Positions 10,531-21,799 of a stretch of 64,000 bases of DNA are shown one piece after another. Source of the stretch: Topomyia yanbarensis (lineage: Eukaryota; Arthropoda; Insecta; Diptera; Culicidae). The DNA is taken from assembly GCF_030247195.1 (NCBI RefSeq), contig NC_080671.1, positions 30,001,543 through 30,065,542 on the forward strand, written 5' to 3'. The position numbers and the translations under genes were made by a program. Under the pieces are notes generated by a model. It was not told where the DNA came from, made no database searches, and saw only the letters and a list, made by a program, of their open reading frames with translations. Positions within the stretch are counted from its first letter, which is position 1. Each line of letters begins with the position of its first letter.

Positions 10531-12429
10531 GCCGGACAAAACCTCAAAATTTTATTTTAGATTTTTCATGACTTACCATTTTTCTCTGTTTCTTAACAGG
10601 TTGAATAGAGTCTTCTCAAAATATTAAGTCCCGAGGACGAGAGTTCGATTTTTTACAGAACTTCAAGTGTGAAATAGATGATGAATTCTGAGGAAAACTA
10701 TTTTCAAACCTAAGTTATTCAAATGAATATATCTTTTTAGTTAAGATTCCTATTGGGGTCAAACTGATTTCATTTGAAAGGTTATTCGCTGGACTTATAG
10801 CTACGATTCGATTTAGTCGATACAAGCCGTTCTTCTTGTACAGGCATGAAAATGAAATTATAAACCGTGCAATTATTTAAAGTTGAAATGTTCAAAGTGG
10901 CTGTACTTTTTTTTGAAACGGTTCGGAAAGATCGCTTGTTGTTCACGATACATGAAATTTAGTGTACTTTCCGGAAATGAATATCTTGTTTTGCCCCTTT
11001 CTGCCCCGAGGTATGAAAAAAGGTGATTTTTCATGATACGTCTGAATGAGACGCATGGTAGCCTTTGACTACCCAGGGTTCGTAATATAATTTATAGATG
11101 TGTCTTATCATTATCAACAATTGAAAAAAATGTGTATTCTGCTAAAAAATTCACCGCACCTAATTTTTTGAAAATTAATTTTCGTAAATAGTGCACTTTA
11201 TATTCGTAAATGTTGAATTTTCGAACCACCCTAAGTACCAAAATTTTGAGTTAATAAAAAACAACAAAAAATAAACAACAAATATGAATTCAGCGTCACA
11301 AAATTACCCTAATGTGAAGTTTTCATCAAATTCGGACCACTTTTGAGGTTTTGTCCAACTTTTGTATTGAAGGTGATCACTGTGCGCTCGAGCGTCAAAT
11401 CAGCTCATTATATCGATGGAGTTATCGTCTATCGCAAGAGATGCAAACCCGTTGGCAGCTTTAATACGTTTGCTCGCTGCAACGTTTCACGAAGTTGCAG
11501 CAATCATCGCCTGACCTCGCAGTAGGCAGGGGAGAATTCTGTATACTTTTCCCGAGCATGATGGTAGTTCATGTAGTGTCAAAACCACCACGGGAATCTC
11601 CAGATGACAGTAAGACAGTTGCGTGTCGTGACATTAGACATGAACGTGTATGCCCCGGGAAGATTTGGAGTGAGAATTCCTAATCGTACGACGTCACACA
11701 TCCTGTTCGGGATGTAATGGCAAGCCGCGATGTTCCCGATATGTCCCTCATCTATCTCTTCCTGAAACAAACTATATACAAATATAGCCCCCCTCCCATT
11801 TTCCCCTTTTTCTCTTTCTCAGAAGTCCCCTCTACTGCCTTTTGTAGTGCTGACTCGTATCAGAGCGAAACTAAATGATTGTCTTCCTTCTCACTACTGT
11901 GATGGCATCACTCGAAATAGAAAACAAAATCGACTGGAAAGACTGGCCTATTTTGAAGGATTTCGTGCGCGTCCGAGAAAGACACCCCCGATGCTGGATT
12001 CCGAGCTCAGAAATATCCACATCTCCCCGTAAGCTTGCAAGAAGAACGAAGTTAAGCCCATGGCAGCGAGCGTGTTTCAGTTGGTTGTCTCGTTCTTCAT
12101 TCGTTCGGAGCTCTGCATTCATTCAGTCATTTTCGGTTCAAATTAAACTTCAGTGGCAAACTGAGTGGGACTATGGAGCAAAAATAGACCAGGCATAGGT
12201 TATACATTTCTAAAATGTAGAAGGTGCCACCTTCTGATTTCAATTGGTGCAACAAAATAAATGATTTACTTGGTGAATGAATTTATATTTCTTCCGAACT
12301 GAAGACATTCGATTCTATGTGAAACTTCTCTTTTTAAAAAGGAATCATGGCTCATTAACTCTATTTCAAGAGTCGATTCTGCTGATCGATTCATGATTCG
12401 CTGTCCTGTCTATAACAGAAACACAAATT
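10531..12429. other. No gene recognised
   Basis: Non-coding, mostly AT-rich sequence with a GC-richer part at 11340-12170. Open frames here are short, overlap on both strands and have no domain I recognise. No terminal repeats were seen. Confidence 0.4.
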
Positions 12430-15390
12430 TTTTCATGAATACTATGCTCACTTTTCACGATTTCAAGATATTGTTTACGATTTATGTAAACGAGTCATTA
12501 TACAAAATTGTGATTTACAGATATTCTTATGCTGTCTGTAAAAATCCTATCCAAATTACTTCAGTATGGAATACTGAATATTGTTTCGTTCCGGACACCG
12601 AGAAGGCTGGCTCCATATTTTTGTTGTGGCGATACACGGAAAAATCCGTTCATAAATTCATGAAAAAAAGATCACGATTTCGTTAACTGAACGATTTATA
12701 AAACCCGTGACCAAGTTCCTGAAATTATGAATAATAAACCGTGTATTCATGAAAGTATTTGTGTTTTCCAAAAACTAGTTGTTGTTGTTCCCCGGACATG
12801 TTTAGTTTTTGTTATGATTCTTGTTCATAATTTGGGAGTACACAGCTGACAGTCAAACGATGTTCATGATTTCAAGAGCTTATTCGCGATTTTTGCGATT
12901 TATCATTATGTTACCGTGCTATTTTATTCATGAGTTTACTATCGTATTTTGCTGTCACACTAGCGGGATTTATGTTCATAATTTCAGGAACTTGGTCGCG
13001 ATTTTCGAAATTTCTATTCACGTAATCGGGATATTTTAGTCATGTGAAGAATGAATCAGGTTCATGATTCGCGATATGCTACTTTTGGTTGTCATCGATT
13101 TTTTACTCGGAGTAACGTGACAATATGAACTTGTGCATAAAATTGTGATTGATTCGAGGTATCTTGTTCTGTCAACTGTATCATGAACACGATTTGTGGC
13201 ACTCAGCGCAGTTTTCGTTTTCTGTCCGGGCATCACTCTGTACCTTGCCAAATAAATAACGATGTTCGAGGTCCCAATGATTTCTTATATCTGCTGCTTG
13301 AACCTATCACTGGTCGCTAGCAGCTGAACATTTTATGACAAAGTTCATGGAACAAAAATGATATCACGAGTAGTACTCCAAATTTTGGGAAATAGTTCAC
13401 GTGAAGATTTCATTATCATGTTGCATGATATTGAAAATGGTTAGGGATATCTTCTAAATACCACAAGCACGCAAAATAGATCGAAAATCATGAACAAGTT
13501 CACGAATACATGAATAATAGTTTATGATTTCGTGAACTATTTCACGAGCACGAATGGTAAGTCGTAACTAGGTATCATGAAACAGTTCACGAATTCGTGA
13601 ATAATATTTCATAATTATGTGAACTATTTCACGGGCACGGATATTGGATCGTGACTAAAATATTTGAATTCATGAATTAATTCACGAGGAGGGAGTGGAT
13701 TCATGAATAATGTTCCAAGTTTTGTGAAATAGTTTACGAGAAAATATCCGGAATGTTTTGATTTTGTGAACTAATGTTCCTAAATTTATGACTGATATCA
13801 TGAGTCAACCTTTCGTTTTGTAAATAATGTTAATAAAGATGTGAACTAGTCCTCGTACAAAAAATCGATTTGGTAATCACATGGTGACCTCACAAAACAA
13901 AAACAAATATTTCTATTAAATAAAAAGCGTTATGCGTGCGTTACTGAAGAGAAATTTAACATAATTAAAAACGTGATTTATGTGCATGGTCCATGTGATT
14001 GTTCCAGAACTCATGGTACTATTCACGATTTTGGGAACACTTTTTTCAGTGTACAGAGAGTATATTATATTCATTCAATTTGCACATAATAGTAACACAA
14101 TTAGGCTATATTCACATCATCTCCAAGTAACGACGGGAGATTTTTTGAATGGAATCTATCAGTAACCTTTGCGCATTAGCTACCAAGAATGTGCTCAATC
14201 AGCACACGCTACTATATTGAGCTGCTGCTGAGGCAAGCACAATAGTTGAACAAATACAACACTTCGGCATGCAACGTGTGAGGTAAGAAACCTGTTCATT
14301 CAAAGCGTTTTAAGCGTCACATAAAGTGCTAAGCCACTTTACGACTGTCCGGGCACACCGAAGTCGGAAAACTTTAAGCTTGCTCATATGACCCTATTTC
14401 AAGCTTTTCCAAACTCTCTTCCTTCACATCCTTGCTCTTCGTGGAGTACTATGGGTCTTAGTATTGAAATACTTCATGTCTTCCAGTCTCTTGCTAATTG
14501 ATTGTCGTTAAAACATTAAAAAAGTCCCATTAAATATTTTTCGTATGAGCTATTTGGATTTTTCTAATGCAAAACTGAACTGATTATATTATATATTTTC
14601 TTCTGTAACGCCTAGATAACGCTTAAATTTCTCAGAATCTTTTTCCTTTGTGAATATGAATCATGTTTCCTGATATGTTATTACCAAATACGTGATTTTG
14701 TCCATGAACTATTTCACGAAACTCGAAATATTATTCATTAATCCATCTCTGCATTATGAAGCAGCTCCCGATTCATAGTATATTGGTCATGATTTATAAT
14801 TCCTGTTCGTGAAATTGTTCACAAAATCATATGATGCCGCTTTTCATGCAATTTTGTTCATGGTCGAATGTGAACTATTTTACGAAACTCGGAATAATCG
14901 TCATGGATTCACGAACCAGTTCACATATTGTGTAATTTAGGGCATGATAACGCGTGAACTATTTCACGAAACTTTGAATAATAGTCATGGATTCACTAGA
15001 ACACAAAGTCGCGATATCACGAAGAAAAATTACTGTAATCGTGATTCAGTTCTTAAAATAATGTTGAGTTCACTTCGTGTAAAAGTCTGATCGTAAATTC
15101 ATGAACACAATATCACGATAACCTACAGAGAAATTACGGAAATCGTGACTAAGCTCCTGAAAACATGAATTTGAGTCACGTTACTACTTGTGAAAATCCG
15201 ATGGCCAGCACAAGAACACAATGTCGTGATAACGCGAAGAGAAATTTAAAAAATTGTGATTCAGTTCTTAAAACCATGATTTGATTTTACTTCATTTTAA
15301 AGTCTGATCGTAAATTCATGAACACAACATCACGTTAACATACTAAGAAGTAACGGATATCTTGGCTAAGTTCCTGCAATCATGAATATT
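12430..15390. repeat. Foldback-like arrays of diverged ~105-115 bp units
   Basis: Many degenerate copies of one unit can be read in both orientations. The forward type ('TCATGAACACAATATCACGATAAC...AAATCGTGACTAAG..CCTGAAAACATGAA') recurs at 14999, 15103, 15214 and 15320, giving spacings of 104, 111 and 106 bp. An 87 bp spaced pair begins at 13487 and 13574. The reverse type ('TTCATGATTTCAAGAGC..ATTCGCGATTTTTG') recurs at 12858 and 12972. At 12635 the array starts CACGGAAAAATCCGTTC; near 14051 it shows the complementary-type end CTTTTTTCAGTG. TA flanks both (12633-12634 and 14052-14053). No coding region is present. Confidence 0.65.
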
Positions 15391-15398
15391 ATGCATTT

Positions 15399-15637
15399 TT
15401 TCTTTTATTTTCCGTCGGTCTCTGTCCGCATGCAGTATCTATCACCGACTCCAGAGAGGCGTTTCCACAACCAGATATCGGGTCATCAACACATGGACCG
15501 GGACCAATGGCTCTACTTGCCTTGTGAAGGGTTTTCACCTCAGAAAATTTCATCGACCTTGTCTGGGATTGAACCCAGACCAACTGGACTAAGTGGCAAT
15601 CACGCTTACCACTCTTCTACCAGCGCAGTCTATAATC
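15399..15637 (-). mobile_element. tRNA-derived SINE, minus strand
   Basis: On the minus strand an A-box-like TGGTAGAAGAGTGG (15609-15622) is followed by B box GGTTCAATCCC (15565-15575). That B box sits in a good T-arm hairpin (GTCTGGG/CCCAGAC). The element continues with a non-tRNA body and an A-rich end near 15400-15415. There is no acceptor stem, so this is a SINE rather than a tRNA gene. I did not find clear flanking duplications. It is unlike the Feilai-like copy at 6233. Confidence 0.7.
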
Positions 15638-15769
15638 AAAATTTGGTCAAAAAAGAATGCAAGAAAACTGATTTTTGCGAGTCCCTCATTTATATATTTG
15701 GTGCAGTACCATTAAAAAGCTCACAATTACAACATTATGTAAATTGCAGTAACAAAATAGAAACACAAT

Positions 15770-17640
15770 AAATTTAAAAAAAAACAAAAATAACATTCAA
15801 TGGAGGCAACATTCAAATAAAAGAAAGCAAAAAATAAATAAATAAGGAACAAATGAGAAAAATAATAAATAGCTAGAATGGAACAAAACAAGAAAGCTGA
15901 AAAGTGACATTTAAAATAATGGAAACAGATTAATAACATGCAAATACTCAAAAACCTGCTAATATCCAAAATAAAAAACCCAAAGCGGAGTATCGATAGA
16001 AAATGGACAAAATTAAGATAATGGAAGTTTGAAAAAAGAGCAACATAAAACAGATTGAATAAATGAAGCAATCAAATTAGACGAAGGAAATTAGACTAAA
16101 ATTGAAGAAAAAAGAAAAATATTGCAAAATGGTTAAAATAATAAAAAAACGGGTAAATGACAAAATGAAAAATAAAATGTCATAAGTATGGAAAACATAA
16201 AATTCGACAAAAGGGAGGATAACGAAAATAACAAAAAACCACAAACAAGTAAACAAGTATAAAAATGGACGCAATGGATCCACGGAATTAGAGGTAGAAA
16301 TAACAATAATGCTTAAAATATAACAATTTGTAACAAAATAACATTCAAATAGAGAGAAAAATGTCGAAAATAGTTCAAAATAAAAGAAAAAAATGAAGAT
16401 AGACCATTGAATAAATAAATTGTTTAGCTTTGAAAATTAAAAAATGGATATATTATATATTTATTTAAAGAACTAATTTGGAACTGAATAAGTACAATAA
16501 TAGAATTAGAAATAAATAGAAACAATTGGACGGAATAGATAGAAGGAAAAAATAGAAAACAGGAACAAGAAGAAAGAGCCCTAAATCAGACAAAAGTAAA
16601 ATCATAGAAACATGTAAAATCGAAACGGTTTAAAAAGGAGAAAATGGAAATGCTAGGCGAAAGGGGAAAAATAGAAATACCACAATAAAGAAAAATAAGG
16701 GAAAACTAGAAAAAAATAAATGGGTTAAACATTAAATAAATTCATATAAAATAATACTTAAAATTAGATGCAATGGAAAACAGAAAACATGCACAAAATA
16801 CAAAAAGATCAAAATAAAATAATGGGGAAAATGTTCAAATTATAAAATGAACAAAACGGAAAACATAAAATTGAAAATTTTATTTTGAGATGGGCAAAAA
16901 AGCAAAATGCTTTTGCTAAATGCTAAAAATTAAAGAATACAGAAAAAATCCATACAAAGAAAGGCATAAAAGCATGATAAATGAAGAACGAAAAATTCAC
17001 AACAAAATAAAAAAACTAAAACGAAAAAATAGAAAAAAATTATTTGGTCGAAAATGAGAGACCTAATAATGGTAAATATGGAAAAAATACGGATGCAGAA
17101 GATACTAAAGTAGGTTTATTGAAAAATATGAAGCCAAATTCAAAAATAATCGAAAGGGTTGAAATTTTGTGAAATAAATTCAATAAACATAGTAAAATCA
17201 TTTTACAAACGGATGACAAAAAAAAAACAAATAAAACGATAGAGAAAACGCGAAAATTAAAAGATATGAGAAGATGAAATGAATCTAATAAAATGCGACG
17301 AATATTAAAAATTGGACTAATTTGAAAGAAACTGCAAGAATGGTAAAAATATAAAAAGGAAAATATGAAACAAAATATATAAAACAAAACGTAAAACAAG
17401 AATACATGAAAAACATAGAAAGTCTATAAAACCTGGAAGAAATGGAAAAAGAAACACCAAAAAAATGTAGAAAATTTATATATGAAACAATAGGACAAGA
17501 GAAAAAAAATTGGAATGAATAGAAACTCTAGATTATATGAAGAATATAAAATTTCTCCGATGAAATGCCAAAAACATGGAGAAAATATATTTAAATTGAG
17601 AAAGCTAAAGACGAAAAAAAACTTTCGGGTTCTCGTATTT
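15770..17640. repeat. A-rich low-complexity tract
   Basis: About 1.9 kb in which the plus strand is dominated by A with few T or C, built of degenerate words such as AAAATAGAAA, AATAAATGAA and GGAAAAAT. Read on the minus strand it resembles the ATTCATTTT-type arrays at 49690-50110 and 53290-55970. The many minus-strand frames in it (Phe/Leu/Ile-rich) are a by-product of composition. Confidence 0.75.
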
Positions 17641-17780
17641 AAATAATATCATTTAAGTGAACACGAGAAATTACTATGAATCGTTTTCTTCGTGGATTTT
17701 GCAGGTTAAAATCGTTTTCGAGTTATCAAAGTTTTCTTTTGATTATTATTTTTATGATTTTGAATCATTCCTTCTGTTCA

Positions 17781-17860
17781 AAGTCCGGGCCCCTTCCACA
17801 ACTCCGGGCCCGGGGGGAAACTCCCCGTTCCCCCTCCTCTCTCGCCGGCCCTGCCCTTTG
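17781..17860. other. Short GC-rich island at the edge of the A-rich tract
   Basis: GGGCCC and CCCGGGGGG-type words and C-rich runs are concentrated in about 80 bp, in sharp contrast with the flanks. Possibly the end of an unidentified element; no boundaries found. Confidence 0.4.
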
Positions 17861-18054
17861 CTGTATTTTTGAAAGACAAAACGGGGGCAACGACAACACA
17901 CATTTATTTATTTCCTATAATAAATCGAAGCTATTAAAATATTCAACATTATTCAGTAGACAGTAGCCCCATAACCGTGACTGGCTAACGAAATCGGGTG
18001 GCAAAACTGACAAAATTGGGGGCTGATAAAAACGGGTTTTCACTGTATAAGCAT

Positions 18055-18258
18055 TAAGGATTAAAACCAAACATTTGAGGGTAACGCCAAGTATTTTTTG
18101 GTGTGAACTAGTTTTGTGAAAACGTAAATTATTTCTCGAATTCGAAGTTACCGAGTCATGATTTCTGGAACTTGGTTACGATTTCCGTAAATCGGTTAAT
18201 TCACGAAATCGTGATTTTTTGTACATGAATTTATGAACGGATTTTTTCCGTGCAATTA
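18055..18258 (-). repeat. Reversed copy of the foldback-like unit
   Basis: The complement of about 18160-18258 closely matches 12635-12745: CACGGAAAAA, TCCGTTCATAAATTCATG, AATCACGATTTCGT and ACCAAGTTCC appear in the same order. The two stretches therefore face each other across 12635-18258. Confidence 0.7.
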
Positions 18259-18753
18259 CGAAGAATATCAATCGATTTTTCTGACGGCGAGTCCTGTTCC
18301 ATTGGTGTTTGTAAAGTTATACTGATATAGCTTTCGTTATAGGATGGCTACTCGTGTGTTCAGGTTTCCAAAAGCATCGCTGGGTTAATAATTATCACTG
18401 AATCAACGACTAATTTTTTAGGGATTTTTTAGCTATTGACCGGTTAATTGCTATCCTCTCTTTCAAAACTTAGAGGAAGTGCTACATTTTCAATCTCACT
18501 TAAAGGGTTTCACTATATGACTGATATTCGTTAATTAATCAAAAATGTTGATTCAGTTGGTGCTGCAAAGTATTAAATAATAATTCCGAAAGATTAACAA
18601 AAAACTGGTTTCTAGTTGAATAGGAGGGCAATTAGGGGCGTGTGGAAACTTAAATGTAGGGAAAGGCGAAATAAGAAAGGACGGTTAAGGCAGACCAGAA
18701 GCACAGTTCGAAAGGACATATCAGAGCCGCTTTTAGACGGAATTCTTGAAAAA
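18259..18753. other. No gene recognised, up to the assembly gap
   Basis: AT-rich sequence with no domain or repeat boundary that I can see. Any open frame running into the Ns is an artefact. Confidence 0.4.
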
Positions 18754-19253
18754 NNNNNNNNNNNNNNNNNNNNNNNNNNNNNNNNNNNNNNNNNNNNNNN
18801 NNNNNNNNNNNNNNNNNNNNNNNNNNNNNNNNNNNNNNNNNNNNNNNNNNNNNNNNNNNNNNNNNNNNNNNNNNNNNNNNNNNNNNNNNNNNNNNNNNNN
18901 NNNNNNNNNNNNNNNNNNNNNNNNNNNNNNNNNNNNNNNNNNNNNNNNNNNNNNNNNNNNNNNNNNNNNNNNNNNNNNNNNNNNNNNNNNNNNNNNNNNN
19001 NNNNNNNNNNNNNNNNNNNNNNNNNNNNNNNNNNNNNNNNNNNNNNNNNNNNNNNNNNNNNNNNNNNNNNNNNNNNNNNNNNNNNNNNNNNNNNNNNNNN
19101 NNNNNNNNNNNNNNNNNNNNNNNNNNNNNNNNNNNNNNNNNNNNNNNNNNNNNNNNNNNNNNNNNNNNNNNNNNNNNNNNNNNNNNNNNNNNNNNNNNNN
19201 NNNNNNNNNNNNNNNNNNNNNNNNNNNNNNNNNNNNNNNNNNNNNNNNNNNNN
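18754..19253. other. Assembly gap (500 N)
   Basis: Exactly 500 Ns, a round number that suggests a placeholder rather than a measured length. It removes the 5' part of the transposase-like gene that follows. Confidence 0.98.
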
Positions 19254-19917
19254 CAGCAACTGTAAAGCGTGTATTCGGATTCATGCGGCGGGCAAAATCG
19301 CAACATAAAATTTTCAATGCTACTTCTACATTTTCTGTCCAGAAGTGATATGGATTTAATTGAACAACGTTTTTTTGTCAGGACATAGTTATAATAGCTG
19401 TGACAGACAATTTGGAATAATTGAACAAGCGTCAAAACGCTATAAATGCATTGAAACTCCAGATAGATGGATTTCTGTAATCGAAAATGCGAAAGAAAAT
19501 GTACCGCGATTCATTGTTGCAAAAATGAATATGGAGCATTTCGCATCGATATCAGAAATTAACAAATTAATAACCAATCGTAAAGTGGATGATAAAAAAC
19601 AAAAAGTTAACTGGTTGAAATTCAGAAAAATTGTTTACGATCGCGAACAACCCATGACGATTTTTACATACGACGATAGAAATAACGAGCAGCGCATCGA
19701 CATAAAGAAAAGAAGAGTGTCTGAAGATTCTCTCCAAGAAGCAGATACACCTTTGCTGCATCCTTTTGGACATCCAATAACTGGAGCAAAATATAGAGAT
19801 CTGCAGGTTCTTATTAAAAACATCCAAGTAGAATACAGATCGTTCTACAATCTTTTGAGATCAGACGATGATGCACTAGCCTATGGACTAGCAAGTGGCA
19901 CAAGCGACATTGAATAA
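19254..19917 (+). pseudogene. Transposase-like (DUF7869-type) gene, C-terminal part
   Basis: In the frame through 19272 the sequence reads 'YSDSCGGQNRN' (near 19272-19304) followed by 'IKFSMLLLHFL'. A one-base shift in the T7 run near 19370 then moves the frame to 'LSGHSYNSCDRQFGIIE', which stays open to the TAA at 19915-19917. The later part includes 'TPDRWISVIENAKENVPRF', 'VAKMNMEHFASI' and a Lys/Arg-rich stretch 'IDIKKRRVSED'. S-D-x-C-G-G-Q-N-R-N plus GHSYNSCDR-FG-IE is the signature of insect repeat-derived proteins carrying a DUF7869-type domain, probably an RNase H-fold transposase or derived protein. The family name is from memory and the function is inference. There is no ATG at the start of the second frame, and a stop precedes SDSCGGQ in frame (19263), which could be an intron edge or damage. 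It is partial because of the gap. Confidence 0.7.
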
Positions 19918-20108
19918 ATTTAGTATAAGTATTACTGAATTGATTAATAAATACTGATTACAACAAAAAACCTATTTTAATCCACCTAGCGGTGCGATTG
20001 TGCCTTTCTCAATCATGAATCACGAGAATGTGTGCATTGTTTATATTCATTAAAAGCTTTTAAATGCATATATTACATTTTATTATTATACATCACATGA
20101 CAACTATA

Positions 20109-21733
20109 CAGGGTGTTTGGTTCATGGTTAAGAATCTCTCGGGGGGTGATAGACTGCCATATTTGGAGAAAAAAATTGTTCTACACATACCATCAAATCT
20201 CAACCGTTACAGAGTTATTGAACTTTTTGTGTAAAAAACTTATTTGTCTTAAAATACCTCTAACTTTAAAAGTATACTTTGTATTTTAAATGTTTTAGTT
20301 CCATTCGAAAGGTGAGAAAATTTTGCATTGAGTGATACCCTCACATGTTTCAGCTAATGAGTTTAAATAGCCTTTTCAAAGTAATTTATTGAAAATTAAA
20401 CAATTTCAGACGATTTTTCGTTCATTTCTTGAAAATCATAATAGTTAACCTCATCATTTTAATAATTCAGATTGTTAGTCTTGATGAGCTGCTTAATTTG
20501 TTCTTTGACATGATACACGTACCTTTTCTTATTTTCATGATTTTGGGTTATTCAACTTGGATATTTTTATGTTATTTTCACTAGTATCAGCTCTAATTGA
20601 AAAATTACGGCACTTATTGTACTTTTTTTCTTTTTATTCGAAAGCCAGGAAAATTTTACAGTGAAAAATGTATTAATACCTTTCAGTTAAGTGAATTTAG
20701 TATTCTTTTAAAAGTAAATTAGTTTAAAGTTAGTGCTATTATTAGCATTTTCGTTAATTTTCTTAAAATAGTAAATTATAAACATCACCATTATTGTCAT
20801 GGAAATAATGCATCTCAGCAAGCTCTACAGTTCTTTCTTTGACTCCATTCAATTATCTCTTTTGGTTTCGACGCAAAATCGTTTTTATCACATCGTTTCA
20901 TATGCAAAAATAACGATTTCGAACCCACTACATTTGTGGCGAGCTCATGCTGTGTTAACTATTAAATAGCAGCAAAATGAAAAGAGATGTAGACAAAGTG
21001 TCAAATTAAAAGTTATGGAGAACATTAAGGGGCATCAAATGAACAATAGTAACGATAAATTTTGTTGATTAATAATTAGAATAATTAAAAAACTCTCCAA
21101 AAAAACACAAATTTTGAGTTATTTCGTTAGTAAAAAATCATTTCGTACACTTAACTAAAAGACATTTGTACAAACATTGATAGGAAATTTTCTCAGCTTT
21201 CCAATGAAATCTTGTAAATAATGATATAAAGCATATTTTTTAGATTAGAGTCTTTTAAGCACTTGCAAGTCGGTTACGGGAAAAGTATAGTAATGAAATT
21301 ACTAAGAAATGAGAAGAGATAGAAATATGACGTCCAAGAACAAATTATGAATCGTCCCAAAACTCAACTTTTGGATACTGGATATTGCTATAATTATACT
21401 TCATTATTTCGAGAAAATTAGCAAAAACCTCCTCAAAAACACTAACTTTTAACTACTTTACAGTTAAAAGGTAATTAAAACTAATTACTTAAAAGATATG
21501 AGAACACCATTCAATAGAAAATTTTCTCACCTTTCAAATGGAACTGAAACATTTAAAATACAAAGTATACTTTTAAAGTTAGAGGTATTTTAAGACAAAT
21601 AAGTTTTTTACACAAAAAGTTCAATAACTCTGTAACGGTTGAGATTTGATGGTATGTGTAGAACAATTTTTTTCTCCAAATATGGCAGTCTATCACCCCC
21701 CGAGAGATTCTTAACCATGAACCAAACACCCTG
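20109..21733. mobile_element. Palindromic non-autonomous DNA element with 216 bp inverted ends
   Basis: CAGGGTGTTTGGTTCATGG at 20109 is repeated inverted at the right end (to 21733). The two 216 bp arms (20109-20324 and 21518-21733) differ at only about two sites by eye. TATA flanks both sides (20105-20108 and 21734-21737), so the duplication is TA or TATA. Inside the arms a weaker inverted match continues towards the centre: the 'GAAAGGTGAGAAAATTTT' and 'GAAAGCCAGGAAAATTTT' blocks at 20307 and 20639 have complements near 21520 and 21195. Each half therefore contains two diverged ~330 bp copies. No transposase frame is present. Confidence 0.9.
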
Positions 21734-21799
21734 TATACAGGAAAATACATCATTATTCGAGTTCTAAAATTTTTAAAAAGAAAAAACAGCCACGGTAAT

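Noticed and set aside
12430..15390. CRISPR-like array
   Set aside because: Units are diverged, occur in both orientations, and have no conserved repeat-spacer pattern; the genome is eukaryotic.
15560..15625. Possible tRNA gene on the minus strand
   Set aside because: A and B boxes and a T-arm are present, but there is no acceptor stem or standard anticodon arm, and the unit continues into an A-tailed body. Called a SINE.
15727..17399. Membrane-protein-like Phe/Leu-rich frames on the minus strand
   Set aside because: They follow from A-rich composition of the plus strand and lack any motif.
18612..19435. Long frames spanning 18754-19253
   Set aside because: They are made of Ns and have no coding evidence.
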